From JAKVCB01 sp963578605 (lineage in GTDB: Bacteria; Planctomycetota; Planctomycetia; Pirellulales; Lacipirellulaceae), in the NCBI GenBank assembly GCA_963578605.1, contig CAUZEA010000090.1, forward strand, positions 1 to 24,802: a DNA stretch of 24,802 nt, given 5' to 3'. Positions 24,698 to 24,802 of the stretch are shown here, piece after piece; positions within the stretch are counted from its first letter, which is position 1; each line of letters begins with the position of its first letter. The notes under the pieces are model-generated. The model was given only the letters and a program-made list of their open reading frames with translations. It was not told the origin of the DNA and searched no databases. A program made the translations under genes and the position numbers.

Positions 24698-24802
24698 ATT
24701 GAGCAGTTTCAGTCCAATGGCGGGGCTCCAGGCGATGTAGTCGGCCGCTGCTCGGACGGGTAGATCGGGGTCAGATCTTAGCCGATGGATCGAGAGAGCG
24801 GC
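24692..24802 (-). CDS. C-terminal end of a gene cut by the window edge
   Basis: A minus-strand frame is open from the window edge to a TGA at 24692-24694 and gives 36 residues: AALSIHRLRSDPDLPV, then RAAADYIAWSPAIGLKLLNS. The content is protein-like and GC-rich at third positions. I do not recognise the family. If real, it lies about 170 bases upstream of the PEP-CTERM gene's ATG on the same strand. Confidence 0.4.
   Translation of the reverse strand, partial: AALSIHRLRSDPDLPVRAAADYIAWSPAIGLKLLNS

Noticed and set aside
24671..24802. Right-edge repeats and GGGGTCAGATC as the end of a transposable element
   Set aside because: No inverted repeat partner, target duplication or transposase is visible in the window.
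1..24802. CRISPR array, tRNA, rRNA or a defence system
   Set aside because: No regularly spaced repeats, cloverleaf-like sequence, or nuclease/ATPase defence genes were found on either strand.

Overview
The window looks like a chromosomal segment of a planctomycete, probably Pirellulales. The sequence evidence is a DUF1549/DUF1553 cytochrome-type protein followed by a Tat-exported DUF1501 protein, a giant secreted protein with an N-terminal LEPRxLL-like motif and a C-terminal dockerin, PEP-CTERM sorting signals, a secreted PQQ-type beta-propeller with the usual planctomycete N-terminus, and a DUF4838 protein. Genes are loosely packed, with several gaps of 250-600 bases. No tRNA, rRNA, CRISPR array, integrase or intact insertion sequence was seen. 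All assignments come from reading motifs, not from database searches.

Left part (1-7379): an M20D amidohydrolase, an NTF2/SnoaL-like small protein on the opposite strand, a VOC (glyoxalase-fold) protein, the overlapping hflK-hflC pair, a convergent small protein with two TFIIB-type zinc ribbons, and an MFS transporter. The gap at 1775-2319 and the one at 5748-6092 hold short coding-like stretches that look like remnants of lost genes.

Central part (7675-17201), all on the minus strand: a 1,649-residue secreted multidomain protein (LamG, a carbohydrate-active-like middle, beta-propeller, dockerin) with its own good sigma-70-type promoter, then the DUF1549/DUF1553 and DUF1501 genes in the usual two-gene order. 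The DUF1553 gene carries a coiled-coil insertion that contains a 96-base tandem duplication.

Right part (17774-24802), all on the minus strand: an orphan PEP-CTERM sorting signal with no body, a short, probably truncated sialidase-like protein, a DUF4838 protein with a carbohydrate-binding-like C-terminus, a PQQ-type beta-propeller protein, a secreted dockerin plus PEP-CTERM protein, and the tail of one more gene at the window edge. Most of these proteins carry export signals, and several are of types associated with glycan binding or breakdown, so the region reads as a loose surface/secretome neighbourhood rather than a single operon.

I did not find a convincing new defence or mobile system. 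The less ordinary signals are the orphan PEP-CTERM fragment, a 28-base element repeated just downstream of two minus-strand stop codons, two helically phased 16-base direct repeats upstream of the PEP-CTERM gene, the duplicated stop region of hflC, and several strong inverted repeats.
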